This document shows positions 7,683-17,085 of a stretch of DNA of 42,594 nucleotides, piece after piece; positions within the stretch are counted from its first letter, which is position 1, and every line of letters starts with the position of its first letter. The stretch is from CAYHCE01 sp964355015 (GTDB taxonomy: Bacteria > Cyanobacteriota > Cyanobacteriia > PCC-6307 > Cyanobiaceae): NCBI GenBank assembly GCA_964355015.1, contig CAYHCE010000024.1, positions 1 to 42,594 on the forward strand, written 5' to 3'. A model generated the notes under the pieces. That model saw only the letters and a list, made by a program, of their open reading frames with translations. It was not told the origin of the DNA and did no database searches. A program made the position numbers and the translations under genes.

Positions 7683-7841
7683 GCGCCAGCCAAGTTCCGC
7701 CGCCATCCTCGCGGCCTGGATCTTCCACACCCTCGCCGAACCGCAGCAGAACCCGGCCCTCTGGGACAGCGTTCGTTTCGGGCTGGAGGTGGCCCGCCAG
7801 CTGGGACCTCGCCTGCTGGCGCAGCGCTGGGAGGAGGGCTG
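7678..7841 (+). pseudogene. detached internal fragment of the coq4-like gene
   Basis: These 164 bases match 540-703 of the Coq4-like gene without gaps and with about 7 mismatches, roughly 96 % identical by eye. The fragment has neither start codon nor metal motif and cannot make a Coq4 protein. The matching strand is plus. It abuts the end of duplication unit B at one side and unrelated sequence before the sulfatase at the other. The high identity points to a recent copying event within this chromosome region. Confidence 0.85.
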
Positions 7842-7916
7842 TGTAGAACCTCCATGGCGCTGAAGCCCGGCGTGGCCGTTCTTACTAAGTTTCGGGCAAC
7901 CCTCCGCCCCTGATCC

Positions 7917-10271
7917 ATGCCGCTCAACGAGTACCGGCCAGGGGCGGCCTTCCCCGGCGTGATCGGCCGCACCGCCGATGTGTCCACCCCGGCCTGGCCC
8001 GAGCCGAACCGCGCCCCGGAGGGCAGCCCCAATGTGCTGTACATCGTGTTCGATGACATGGGCTTCGGCCAGCTCGGCTGCTACGGCAGTCCGATCGCCA
8101 CGCCGAACATCGATGCCCTGGCGGCCGAGGGGCTGCGCTTCAGCAACATGCACACCACGGCGCTCTGCTCGCCGTCGCGCTCCTGCATGCTCACGGGCCG
8201 GAACCACCATTCCAACGGACTGGCCTGCATCACCGAAGGCTCGATGGGCTATCCCGGCTCCAACGGCTACATCCCCTTCGAGAACGGCTTCCTCTCCGAA
8301 ATCCTTTTGCAGAAGGGTTACAACACCTACGCCGTGGGCAAGTGGCACCTCACCCCTGCGGAGGCCACCTCCGCCGCCGGACCCTACGACCGCTGGCCCC
8401 TGGGAAGGGGTTTCGAGCGCTTCTACGGCTTCCTGGGGGGTGACACGCACCAGTACTACCCCGAGCTGGTGCGCGACAACACCCAGGTGGAACCTGAGAA
8501 AACTCCTGAGCAGGGCTATCACCTCACGCCGGATCTGGTGGAGAAGGCGAAGGCGATGATCGCCGATGCCAAGCAGGTGGCGCCCAACAAACCCTTCTTC
8601 ATGTACTTCTGCACCGGCGCCATGCATGCGCCCCACCACGTGCCGAAGGAGTGGGCCGACAAATACAAGGGCAAGTTTGATGGCGGCTGGGACGCCTACC
8701 GCGAGCACACCTTCGCCCGCCAGAAGGAGCTGGGCATCATTCCCCCGAACACCACCCTCTCCCGCCACGATCCCGACGTGCCTGACTGGAACGGCCTCTC
8801 CGCTGAGGAGAAGCGCCTCTATGCGCGCATGATGGAGGTATTCGCCGGCTTCCTGGAGCACACCGACCACCACATCGGCGAGCTCATCGCGTTCCTCAAG
8901 GATCTGGGCGAATACGAGAACACCCTGATCATGGTGATTTCCGACAACGGCGCCAGCTCCGAGGGCGGACCCACCGGATCCGTGAACGAGGGCAAGTTCT
9001 TCAACAACGTTCCCGAGAATCTGGAGCAGAACCTTGCGGCCATCGACGACATCGGCGGGCCGAAGTATTTCAACCACTACCCCTGGGGCTGGACCCACGC
9101 CGGCAACACTCCGTTCCGTCGCTGGAAGCGGGAAACCTACCGGGGCGGCACCAGCGATCCCTTCATCGTGAGCTGGCCGAAAGGCATCAACGCCAGGGGG
9201 GAGATCCGCAGCCAGTACGCCCATGCGATCGACATGGTGCCCACCGTGCTCGACGCCCTGGGGATCGAGGCCCCTGCCACGATCAAGGGGGTGACTCAGA
9301 GCCCGCTCGAGGGCTTCTCGCTGGCCTCCTGCTTCGACAACCCGGCCGCGCCGAGTCTGCACCTCACCCAGTACTTCGAGATGTTCGGCCATCGCTCCCT
9401 GTATCACCAGGGCTGGCGAGCAGTCTGCCCCTGGCCAGGCACCTCCTTTGCCGAATCGGGTCGGCGCTTCGGTGATCCGATCAGCTACGACCAGCTGATC
9501 CAGCTGGATGCCCACGGCTGGGAGCTCTACAACCTCGAGCAGGACTTCGCCGAAACCAACGACCTCGCCGCCAGCGAGCGCGACCGCCTCATCGCCATGA
9601 TCGGCATGTGGTATGTGGAGGCCGGCAAGTACAAGGTGCTGCCGATCGACAGCCGCGGCACTCAGCGTTTCGGGGTTGAGCGCCCTCAGATCGCCGTGGA
9701 CCGACAGCGCTACGTCTACTACCCCGGCACCCAGGTGGTGCCCACCAACGCGGCCCCCAGGGTGATGAACCGGCCCCACTCGATCTCGGTGGAGGCCGTG
9801 GTGCCCGAAGGCGGTGCGGATGGGGTGCTGTTCAGCATGGGCGGCAACGACGGCGGTTTTGCGTTCTACGTGCAGAACGGACTCCTCACCTACGGCTACA
9901 ACTATGTAGCCGAGAGCCACTTCCGGATCACGTCCACAGCGCCGGTCCCCAGCGGCCATCACATCTTCAGCGTGGAGTTCACCCCCACAGGTCAGGCCGA
10001 CATCGCCAACGGCAAGGGCACCCCGGCGGCCATCAAGCTGTTCGTGGATGGCGAGCCCGTGGGTGAGGGGCATCTGCCGGTCACGATTCCCCTGAGCCTG
10101 GGCCTGGCAGCGGGTGCGGCGGTGGGGGCCGATCCTGGCTCACCCACCATGCCTGATTACAAGCCACCCTTCGCCTTCACCGGCACGGTGAAGCGGGCGC
10201 TGGTGGATGTGACCGGCACATCGGTGGAATCGCAGGAAGAGAAGATGCGGATGATTCTGGCGCGCCAGTAG
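7917..10271 (+). CDS. type I sulfatase (arylsulfatase AtsA/AtsD-like), first of two
   Basis: A 784-residue formylglycine-dependent sulfatase. D46-D47 in the N-terminal strand bind calcium, C84-S-P-S-R88 is the site converted to formylglycine, GKWH near 141 and SDNG near 343 are further active-site elements. Residues from about 580 to 765 form a beta-rich extension resembling LamG/concanavalin-like domains, as in the long mycobacterial AtsA/AtsD group. No signal peptide is visible, suggesting a cytoplasmic enzyme. It cleaves organic sulfate esters; the substrate is not readable from sequence. No formylglycine-generating enzyme gene is in the window. The second sulfatase starts 88 bases downstream. 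ATG 7917 is the only good start; no clear ribosome binding site. Confidence 0.9.
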   Translation: MPLNEYRPGAAFPGVIGRTADVSTPAWPEPNRAPEGSPNVLYIVFDDMGFGQLGCYGSPIATPNIDALAAEGLRFSNMHTTALCSPSRSCMLTGRNHHSNGLACITEGSMGYPGSNGYIPFENGFLSEILLQKGYNTYAVGKWHLTPAEATSAAGPYDRWPLGRGFERFYGFLGGDTHQYYPELVRDNTQVEPEKTPEQGYHLTPDLVEKAKAMIADAKQVAPNKPFFMYFCTGAMHAPHHVPKEWADKYKGKFDGGWDAYREHTFARQKELGIIPPNTTLSRHDPDVPDWNGLSAEEKRLYARMMEVFAGFLEHTDHHIGELIAFLKDLGEYENTLIMVISDNGASSEGGPTGSVNEGKFFNNVPENLEQNLAAIDDIGGPKYFNHYPWGWTHAGNTPFRRWKRETYRGGTSDPFIVSWPKGINARGEIRSQYAHAIDMVPTVLDALGIEAPATIKGVTQSPLEGFSLASCFDNPAAPSLHLTQYFEMFGHRSLYHQGWRAVCPWPGTSFAESGRRFGDPISYDQLIQLDAHGWELYNLEQDFAETNDLAASERDRLIAMIGMWYVEAGKYKVLPIDSRGTQRFGVERPQIAVDRQRYVYYPGTQVVPTNAAPRVMNRPHSISVEAVVPEGGADGVLFSMGGNDGGFAFYVQNGLLTYGYNYVAESHFRITSTAPVPSGHHIFSVEFTPTGQADIANGKGTPAAIKLFVDGEPVGEGHLPVTIPLSLGLAAGAAVGADPGSPTMPDYKPPFAFTGTVKRALVDVTGTSVESQEEKMRMILARQ

Positions 10272-10359
10272 TTGTGTTTCGCACAGGTGCCAGCGGAATC
10301 AGTCGCTGCGATCCAACCCATTCTTCCCCAGTTGCTCGATCCCCACCAGGAACTCCATC

Positions 10360-12735
10360 ATGATCTCAGCCGATCCCGTGCAACGCCAGATCCTGCCGAT
10401 CCCCGATCAACCCCATGTGGGCCTCACCACCTACGACGCCAGGGATCCAGATACGACGTATCCGCCGATCCGTGATCTGCGGCCGCCGGCGGGAGCGCCC
10501 AATGTGCTGGTCATCCTGCTGGATGATGTGGGGTTCGGTGCTTCCAGCGCCTTCGGTGGACCCTGCCAGACGCCGAACATCGAGAAGCTGGCCGCAGGCG
10601 GCCTCAAGTACAACCGCTTCCACACCACCGCCCTCTGTTCCCCCACCCGGCAGGCCCTGCTCACCGGGCGCAACCACCATTCGGTGGGCATGGGCGGCAT
10701 CACCGAGATCGCCACGGCAGCGCCCGGTTACAACTCGATCCTGCCGAACAGCTGCGCTCCCCTGGCGCGCACCCTGAAGCTCAACGGCTACTCCACCGCG
10801 CAGTTCGGCAAGTGCCATGAGGTGCCCGTCTGGCAGACGAGCCCGATGGGGCCCTTCGATGCCTGGCCCAGCGGCGGCGGCGGCTTCGAATACTTCTACG
10901 GCTTCATCGGCGGTGAAACCAACCAGTGGTATCCGGCGCTCTACGAAGGCACCACGCCGGTAGAACCCCAGAAGACTCCCGAACAGGGCTATCACCTCAG
11001 CGAAGATCTGACCACCAAGGCGATCCAATGGATCCGCCAGCAGAAGGCGCTGATGGTCGACAAGCCGTTCTTCACCTATTTCGCCCCTGGCGCCACCCAT
11101 GCCCCACACCATGTGCCCAGGGAATGGGCCGACAAGTACAAAGGTCAGTTCGACCAGGGCTGGGACACTCTGAGAGAAGAAATCTTCGCTCGTCAGAAGC
11201 AGTTGGGGGTGATTCCTGCCGACTGTCAGCTCACGGGACGCCATTCCGACATTCCCGCCTGGGACACGATCACGGCCGAGATGAAGCCGATTCTCGCCCG
11301 CCAGATGGAGGTGTATGCGGGCTTTCTGGAGCACACCGATCATCATCTCGGACGGCTGATCGATGCGCTTCAGGACCTTGAGATTCTCGAAGACACGCTG
11401 ATTTACGTGATCATCGGCGACAACGGCGCCTCAGCGGAGGGCTCCCTCCAGGGCTGCTTCAACGAAATGGCTCCGCTCACGGGCTTTGCCCACCTCGAAA
11501 CCGCCGAGTTCCTCGCCGAGCGGCTGGATCTGCTGGGAGGAGTCGAGGCCTACAACCACTACGCGGTGGGCTGGGCCCACGCCATGGACACGCCCTACCA
11601 GTGGACCAAGCAGGTGGCCTCCCACTTCGGCGGCACCCGCAACGGCACCATCGTCCACTGGCCCAGGGGAATCCACGCCAGGGGAGAAATCCGCAGCCAG
11701 TTCCATCATGTGATCGACGTGGCCCCCACGATTCTGGAAGCGGCGGGTCTGCCCCAGCCCACCTTCGTGAACGGTGTGCAGCAGCGCCCGATCGAAGGCG
11801 TGAGCATGGCCTATTCCTTCAACGACCCCGAAGCGGCAGAACGGCGCCGGACCCAGTACTTCGAGATGGCGGGCAACCGTGGCATCTACCACAAGGGCTG
11901 GACGGCGGTGACCAGGCACCGGACGCCCTGGGAGACCGGCCAGGTCCAACTGGCCGCCTTCGACGACGATGTCTGGGAGCTCTATGACACCAGCACCGAC
12001 TGGACCCAGGCGCTGGATCTGGCCAGCGTCCATCCCCAGAAGCTCCATGAACTGCAGCGGCTGTGGCTGATAGAAGCCACGCGATACAACGTGCTGCCGC
12101 TGGATGATCGCTTCGCCGAGCGGGCCAATCCCGAGATCGCCGGGCGGCCGCAGCTGATCAAGGGAACACGGCAAGTGCTGTTCGGCGGCATGGGGCGACT
12201 GAGCGAAAGCTCGATCGTCAACTTCAAGAACAAGTCGCACGCCATCACCGCCGAGGTGGTGGTGCCCGCAGCGGGTGCCGAGGGCGTGATCATCGCCCAG
12301 GGTGGCCTCACCGGTGGCTGGAGCCTCTATGCTAGAGAGGGCAAGCCGAAGTACTGCTACAACTTCTATGGCGTGAACCGCTACACGATTGCGGGCACAG
12401 CGGCGATTCCCCCTGGAACTCACCAGGTGCGGATGGAGTTCGCCTACGACGGCGGCGGCCTGGCCAAGGGGGGCACGGTGACGCTCTATGTGGATGGACA
12501 GAAGGCGGGAGAAGGCCGGGTGGAGCAGACCGAACCGATGGTCTTCTCCGCCGACGAGACCTGCGACGTCGGTTTCGAGGTCGGCTCACCGGTGACCGAC
12601 GACTATCCGAGCGTCGGCGGCACGTTCAGCGGCGAGGTCAACTGGGTGGAGATCGCCGTCGACAAGGACGCCGAGGATCTCGACCATCTGATCAGCCCGG
12701 AGGAACGGCTGCGGCTGGCCATGGCACTGCAGTAG
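10360..12735 (+). CDS. type I sulfatase (arylsulfatase AtsA/AtsD-like), second of two
   Basis: A 791-residue paralogue of the preceding sulfatase. D55-D56 and C93-S-P-T-R97 mark the calcium site and the formylglycine cysteine. The usual GKWH element reads GKCH here. IGDNGAS near residue 352 supplies the other metal ligands. The C-terminal beta-rich domain is present. The two proteins share many blocks, such as EQGYHL, the THAPHHVP region and EHTDHH, but are clearly diverged, so this is an old duplication. AGGA lies about eight bases before the ATG at 10360. A membrane protein gene follows after 5 bases. Role: sulfate-ester hydrolysis, probably for sulfur or carbon scavenging; inferred. Confidence 0.9.
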   Translation: MISADPVQRQILPIPDQPHVGLTTYDARDPDTTYPPIRDLRPPAGAPNVLVILLDDVGFGASSAFGGPCQTPNIEKLAAGGLKYNRFHTTALCSPTRQALLTGRNHHSVGMGGITEIATAAPGYNSILPNSCAPLARTLKLNGYSTAQFGKCHEVPVWQTSPMGPFDAWPSGGGGFEYFYGFIGGETNQWYPALYEGTTPVEPQKTPEQGYHLSEDLTTKAIQWIRQQKALMVDKPFFTYFAPGATHAPHHVPREWADKYKGQFDQGWDTLREEIFARQKQLGVIPADCQLTGRHSDIPAWDTITAEMKPILARQMEVYAGFLEHTDHHLGRLIDALQDLEILEDTLIYVIIGDNGASAEGSLQGCFNEMAPLTGFAHLETAEFLAERLDLLGGVEAYNHYAVGWAHAMDTPYQWTKQVASHFGGTRNGTIVHWPRGIHARGEIRSQFHHVIDVAPTILEAAGLPQPTFVNGVQQRPIEGVSMAYSFNDPEAAERRRTQYFEMAGNRGIYHKGWTAVTRHRTPWETGQVQLAAFDDDVWELYDTSTDWTQALDLASVHPQKLHELQRLWLIEATRYNVLPLDDRFAERANPEIAGRPQLIKGTRQVLFGGMGRLSESSIVNFKNKSHAITAEVVVPAAGAEGVIIAQGGLTGGWSLYAREGKPKYCYNFYGVNRYTIAGTAAIPPGTHQVRMEFAYDGGGLAKGGTVTLYVDGQKAGEGRVEQTEPMVFSADETCDVGFEVGSPVTDDYPSVGGTFSGEVNWVEIAVDKDAEDLDHLISPEERLRLAMALQ

Positions 12736-12740
12736 GTGGC

Positions 12741-13409
12741 GTGATCCAGAGCAAGCCAGTCAAATCCCTGCGCATTGAACTGCGCTGGTCCGCCGTTCTC
12801 GCCGTGGTCGTCCTCTGGGCGCTGGAGAGGGGGCTGCCGAACCGGTTCCGGCTCCTTCCCTACGGCTTCGACTTCATCCTCTTCGCAACGGTTCTGCTCC
12901 CGATGCTGGCCGTCGGACTGACGGCCGGCAGCAGGAGGTGGTTGCGCATCGAGCGCGTCACCACCTGGCTCTTCGTTGGGGCCGTCGGCAGCATCACACT
13001 GGCGAATCTGGTCGTTCTGATTCAGGAGATGCTGTTCGGTGGAGGACAGCTCAATGCCATCGAGCTGCTTGCCTCCGGGGTCGCGATCTGGGTCTCCAAC
13101 GTGGTCACGTTCTCTCTGGCGTTCTGGCATGTCGATCGCGGCGGCCCCGAGGCGAGACTCAATCGTCTGCCTTTCCGCGCGGACTGGTTCTTCCCCCAGG
13201 AGGGGGTGCCCGATGCCGTGAGCCCAGACTGGCGACCCACGTTCATTGATTACCTGTTCCTGGGCTTTTCGACGGCGACGGCCTTCAGCCCCACCGGGGC
13301 CATCCCGCTCAGCGCCCGGGCCATGCTGCTGATGATGCTTGAAAGCTCCATCTCCCTGTTGACCATTGCCGTGATCGCGGCGAGGGCCATCAACATCCTC
13401 GGCAGTTGA
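12741..13409 (+). CDS. multi-pass membrane protein, sulfatase operon
   Basis: A 222-residue protein with five or so hydrophobic segments (about 17-35, 44-60, 73-95, 105-128 and 190-218). A conserved-looking stretch, DYLFLGFSTATAFSPT near 168-183, is followed by an amphipathic segment and a final helix ending ARAINIL, reminiscent of a re-entrant pore loop followed by a helix, though no selectivity-filter motif is present. It starts at GTG 12741, 5 bases after the second sulfatase, so it is very likely co-transcribed. It could move a substrate or product of the sulfatases, but this is only inferred. A frameshifted paralogue lies at 28586-29323. Confidence 0.72.
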   Translation: MIQSKPVKSLRIELRWSAVLAVVVLWALERGLPNRFRLLPYGFDFILFATVLLPMLAVGLTAGSRRWLRIERVTTWLFVGAVGSITLANLVVLIQEMLFGGGQLNAIELLASGVAIWVSNVVTFSLAFWHVDRGGPEARLNRLPFRADWFFPQEGVPDAVSPDWRPTFIDYLFLGFSTATAFSPTGAIPLSARAMLLMMLESSISLLTIAVIAARAINILGS

Positions 13410-13439
13410 GCGCAAGGCCATGCAGATCGCCCCCGAGCG

Positions 13440-13474
13440 GCGGCGCCGCACCCCCGACCCAGCGGCGCCGCTTT
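13440..13474 (+). terminator. possible intrinsic terminator after the sulfatase operon
   Basis: GCGGCGCCGC at 13440-13449 is repeated as its own complement at 13462-13471 with a 12-base loop, followed by only three T residues. A strong hairpin is certain; the short T run makes factor-independent termination uncertain. It sits between the membrane protein stop and valS. Confidence 0.4.
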
Positions 13475-13506
13475 GAGACCATGGGCTCACTGCCCGACCC
13501 CTGCCT

Positions 13507-16296
13507 GTGACTGAGGCCGCCCTGCCCAAGACCTACGACCCGGCCGGCACCGAGGCCCGCTGGCAGGCGGCCTGGGAGGAAGCCGGTGCTTTCCACCCGG
13601 ATCCCGGCGCCCCCGGCGAACCCTTCTCCGTGGTGATCCCGCCGCCGAACGTGACCGGCAGCCTCCACATGGGCCACGGCTTCGAGACGGCCCTGATCGA
13701 CACGATCGTGCGCTTCCAGCGCCTGCAGGGCAGGAACGTGCTCTGCCTGCCGGGCACCGACCACGCCTCGATCGCCGTGCAGACGATCCTGGAAAAGCAG
13801 ATCAAGGCCGAGGGCGGCAGCAGGGACGACCTGGGCCGCGACGCTTTCCTCGAGCGCGCCTGGAGCTGGAAGGCAGGCAGTGGTGGCACGATCGTGGGCC
13901 AGCTGCGCCGGCTGGGCTACTCGGTGGACTGGCGGCGGGAGCGCTTCACACTCGATCCCGGCCTCAACAAGGCGGTGGTGGAGGCCTTCGTGCGGCTGCA
14001 CGAGCAGGGGCTGATCTACCGGGGCGAGTACCTGGTGAACTGGTGCCCGGCCTCAGGATCGGCGGTGAGCGATCTGGAGGTGGAGATGAAGGAGCTCGAC
14101 GGGCACCTCTGGCACTTCCGCTATCCCCTTGCCGATGGCAGCGGCCATCTGGTGGTGGCCACCACTCGCCCCGAGACCCTCCTGGGCGACACCGGCGTGG
14201 CCGTGAACCCCGCCGATCAGCGCTTCGCGGCGCTGGTGGGGAAAACGCTCACCCTTCCCCTGGTGGGCCGCACGATCCCGATCGTGGCTGATGCGCACGT
14301 GGATCCGGCCTTCGGCACCGGCTGCGTCAAGGTGACCCCTGCCCACGACCCCAACGACTTCGCCATCGGCGCCCGCCACGGCCTGCCGCTGATCACGGTG
14401 ATGGCCAGGGACGGCACGATGAACGCCGCCGCCGGCCGCTTCGCCGGGCTCGACCGCTTCGAGGCCCGCCAGGCGGTGGTGGCCGCCATGGAGGCGGAGG
14501 GCTTCCTGGTGAAGGTGGAGCCCCACCGCCACAGCGTGCCCTTCTCCGATCGGGGCAAGGTGCCGGTGGAGCCGCTGCTTTCCACACAGTGGTTCGCGCG
14601 CACCGAGCCGCTGGCAGCCCGCTGCCGCGAAGCCCTCGATCGGGGCGAACCCCACTTCGTGCCGGAGCGCTGGAGCAAGGTCTACCGCGACTGGCTCACC
14701 GACATCCGCGACTGGTGCATCAGCCGCCAGCTCTGGTGGGGCCACCGCATTCCCGCCTGGTTCGTGGTGAGTGAAACGGGCGGTGTGATCACTGACGCCA
14801 CCCCCTACGTGGTGGCGCGCGACGAGTCCGAGGCCGGTGAGAAGGCGGAGGCACAGTTCGGCGCTGGTGCCGCCGCCGCCGGCCGGCCCCTGGAGCTGGA
14901 GCAGGACCCCGACGTTCTCGACACCTGGTTCTCCAGCGGCCTCTGGCCCTTCTCCACCCTGGGCTGGCCGGAGGAGGGCAGCGCCGATCTGGCCAGCTGG
15001 TATCCCACCAGCGTGCTGGTGACCGGCTTCGACATCATCTTCTTCTGGGTGGCGCGGATGACGATGCTGGCCGGGGCGATGGAGCCCGCCGGCGCGGGAC
15101 AAGCCTGGATGCCCTTCGCCGACGTGATGATCCACGGCCTGGTGCGGGATGAGAACAACCGCAAGATGAGCAAGAGCGCCGGCAACGGCATCGACCCCCT
15201 GCCGCTGATCGAGCGCTACGGCGCGGATGCCCTGCGCTTCGCCCTGGTGCGCGAGGTGGCCGGCGCCGGCCAGGACATCCGCCTCGACTACGACCGCGCC
15301 AGCGGCAGCTCGGCCACGGTGGAGGCGGCGCGCAACTTCGCCAACAAGCTCTGGAACGCCAGCCGCTTCGCGTTGATGAATCTCGGCGGCGAAACCCCGG
15401 CGAGCCTGGGGGATCCCGATCCGGCGGCGCTCACCCTGGCGGATCGCTGGATCCTGTCTCGGCTGGCACGGGTGAATCGCGAAACGGCGGAGCGCTACGG
15501 CAGCTACGCCCTGGGCGAGGCGGCCAAAGGGCTCTACGAGTTCACCTGGAATGAAGTGTGCGACTGGACGATCGAGCTGCTCAAGCGGCGGCTCAACCCT
15601 GGTGAGACCCCGAGCCCCGAGGCGCTCGCCGACCAGCGCGTCGCCCGAGCGGTGCTGGCCAAGGTGCTGGGGGAGCTGCTGGTGCTGCTCCATCCTCTGA
15701 TGCCCCACCTGAGCGAGGAGCTCTGGCATGGGCTCACCGGTGCGCCGGTGGAGACGTTCCTGGCGCTGCAGCCCTGGCCGGCCGCCAACGACGGCGCCCT
15801 GGATGATGCCCTGGAAGCCCAGTTTGCCGAATTGATCGAAGCGATCCGGGTGGTGCGCAACCTGCGGGCGGTGGCGGGGCTCAAGCCGGCCCAGCCGGCC
15901 CCGGTGGTGTTCGTCAGCGGTCGTGCCGGGCTGGCGGCGGTGCTCACGCAAGCCAGCGGCGACATTGCTGCTCTCACCAGGGCTGCCAGCGTCGAGGTGC
16001 TCGCTCCGGCCGCCGCTGCCAACCGGGGGGCGACCCGCACCCTGGCGGGGGTGAGCGGCGAGTTGCAGGTGCTCCTGCCGATCGAGGGGCTGGTGGATCT
16101 GGACGCCCTGCGCGGGAGACTGGAGAAAGACCTGGCCAAGGCGGAGAAGGAGATCCAGGGGCTCGCCGGCCGCCTGGCGAATCCCAACTTCGCAGGCAAG
16201 GCGCCGCCGGAGGTGGTGGTCGAATGCCGCGCCAACCTCGCCGAAGCCGAAGCCCAGGCGGAGCTGGCCCGGGGGCGCCTGGCCGATCTGGGCTGA
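13507..16296 (+). CDS. valS: valyl-tRNA synthetase
   Basis: A 929-residue class I aminoacyl-tRNA synthetase that charges tRNA-Val and proofreads threonine. The HIGH-type motif is PNVTGSLHMGHG near residue 44, the KMSKS motif lies in NNRKMSKSAGNGIDPL near 553, and the editing domain with TTRPETLLGDTG is near 219. The C-terminal 75 residues form the usual tRNA-binding coiled coil. The length is normal for bacterial ValS. The start is GTG 13507, with no good ribosome binding site. A short motif resembling the extreme 3' end recurs near 28393-28434. Confidence 0.98.
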   Translation: MTEAALPKTYDPAGTEARWQAAWEEAGAFHPDPGAPGEPFSVVIPPPNVTGSLHMGHGFETALIDTIVRFQRLQGRNVLCLPGTDHASIAVQTILEKQIKAEGGSRDDLGRDAFLERAWSWKAGSGGTIVGQLRRLGYSVDWRRERFTLDPGLNKAVVEAFVRLHEQGLIYRGEYLVNWCPASGSAVSDLEVEMKELDGHLWHFRYPLADGSGHLVVATTRPETLLGDTGVAVNPADQRFAALVGKTLTLPLVGRTIPIVADAHVDPAFGTGCVKVTPAHDPNDFAIGARHGLPLITVMARDGTMNAAAGRFAGLDRFEARQAVVAAMEAEGFLVKVEPHRHSVPFSDRGKVPVEPLLSTQWFARTEPLAARCREALDRGEPHFVPERWSKVYRDWLTDIRDWCISRQLWWGHRIPAWFVVSETGGVITDATPYVVARDESEAGEKAEAQFGAGAAAAGRPLELEQDPDVLDTWFSSGLWPFSTLGWPEEGSADLASWYPTSVLVTGFDIIFFWVARMTMLAGAMEPAGAGQAWMPFADVMIHGLVRDENNRKMSKSAGNGIDPLPLIERYGADALRFALVREVAGAGQDIRLDYDRASGSSATVEAARNFANKLWNASRFALMNLGGETPASLGDPDPAALTLADRWILSRLARVNRETAERYGSYALGEAAKGLYEFTWNEVCDWTIELLKRRLNPGETPSPEALADQRVARAVLAKVLGELLVLLHPLMPHLSEELWHGLTGAPVETFLALQPWPAANDGALDDALEAQFAELIEAIRVVRNLRAVAGLKPAQPAPVVFVSGRAGLAAVLTQASGDIAALTRAASVEVLAPAAAANRGATRTLAGVSGELQVLLPIEGLVDLDALRGRLEKDLAKAEKEIQGLAGRLANPNFAGKAPPEVVVECRANLAEAEAQAELARGRLADLG

Positions 16297-17085
16297 GTCG
16301 CCGCTGATCAGGGTCCCGACCAGATCAAGCAGGAAGCGGCAGAAGAGGGCCTTGCCCCTGAGCTGGTTGGTGCACTCGGTCGGGTCGAGGAAGGGGGGAG
16401 CCTCCACGCGGTTGATGGCGGCATCCAGCTTGATCTCGGCTCTGTTGGGGTCGGTCTCCTCGCTCCACAGGACTGTTTCACAGGTCTCGGCGAAGGCGGC
16501 CTGGATGCTGTCGAGCGGCGGTGCCAACCCATGCCCTCCATGGCCAGTCTGTCGCACATGGGTGCGGAACGAATGATCAGGCTGGGGAGCAGCGAGTATG
16601 GATCGGCAGAAGCCGATGAGGCCGACTGACCATCACTTCTGGTCAGGGATGAGGGAGGAAAAGCTCCTGAACTTGGATTGGCCGGGGAGCCCACTCCCGG
16701 CATGGAGATGGCACTGGCTCCGGGGGGAGCTGCAACCCATCGGATGGGGCATTGACCAGTTCCTGCCTGGAATGGGGTTGTTCATCAACAGCGGGGGAGA
16801 AGATGTGCACAGTTCCGTCGGTTCTCCCAACTCGACTGGGAGCATGGCTGAGGAAAAGTCCGTCACAAGGGCGCCTGGTGTTGCTGCGAGCATTGGGTGT
16901 GGCCGGCGGGAAAGGATCCCCTCTTTGCCAGAATCTTCTCCTGCCCATGCTTCTGCCGACCTGATCAGATTTCTGCAGGCGATCCCGGCGAGCCGGATGC
17001 GCTGTGGGCGTTTCCGGCTGAAGACTGCTGCCGTTTCACTGAGGGGGTATGCAGCCCGCATGGCCTCGATTCAGCTCAGCACGGC
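16297..17085. other. gene-poor stretch between valS and the lanthipeptide precursor
   Basis: No intact gene is recognised in these 789 bases. On the minus strand, about 16557 down to 16300 reads as a plausible protein fragment containing LDAAINRVEAPPFLDPTECT; it has no clear start and runs into valS antisense, so it looks like a remnant. The middle holds the decayed copy of part of the 390-residue lanthipeptide-locus gene. Positions 16860-17085 show only short shadow frames. Confidence 0.5.
16640..16850 (+). pseudogene. decayed fragment of a paralogue of the 20848-22020 gene
   Basis: Aligning by eye, 16671-16830 follows 21625-21800 closely: both read LNLDW at the start, and the stretch around GGCATTGACCAG, continuing to TTCATCAACAGCG, matches at about three quarters of positions with a few small gaps. 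The gaps break the reading frame, so only LNLDW and short pieces are still in frame. It carries no start or stop equivalents. It is therefore a remnant of a second copy, located just beyond the precursor gene. Confidence 0.7.

Noticed and set aside
3580..7916. Insertion sequence or transposon as carrier of the duplicated cassette
   Set aside because: No transposase frame, terminal inverted repeats or target-site duplication could be found around the units.
7488..10073. 861-codon open frame antisense to the first sulfatase
   Set aside because: Shadow of the sulfatase gene, with histidine/glycine/valine-rich text and no recognisable motif.
14053..16557. 834-codon open frame antisense to valS
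   Set aside because: It is the mirror of a GC-rich valS gene; its composition (many H, G, R, Q) has no protein-family character. Only the part beyond valS (16300-16557) was kept as a possible remnant.
16633..17061. 142-codon minus-strand frame directly after the precursor gene, first considered as a second precursor or immunity gene
   Set aside because: It has no Nif11 leader or double glycine, and half of it lies antisense to the decayed paralogue fragment.
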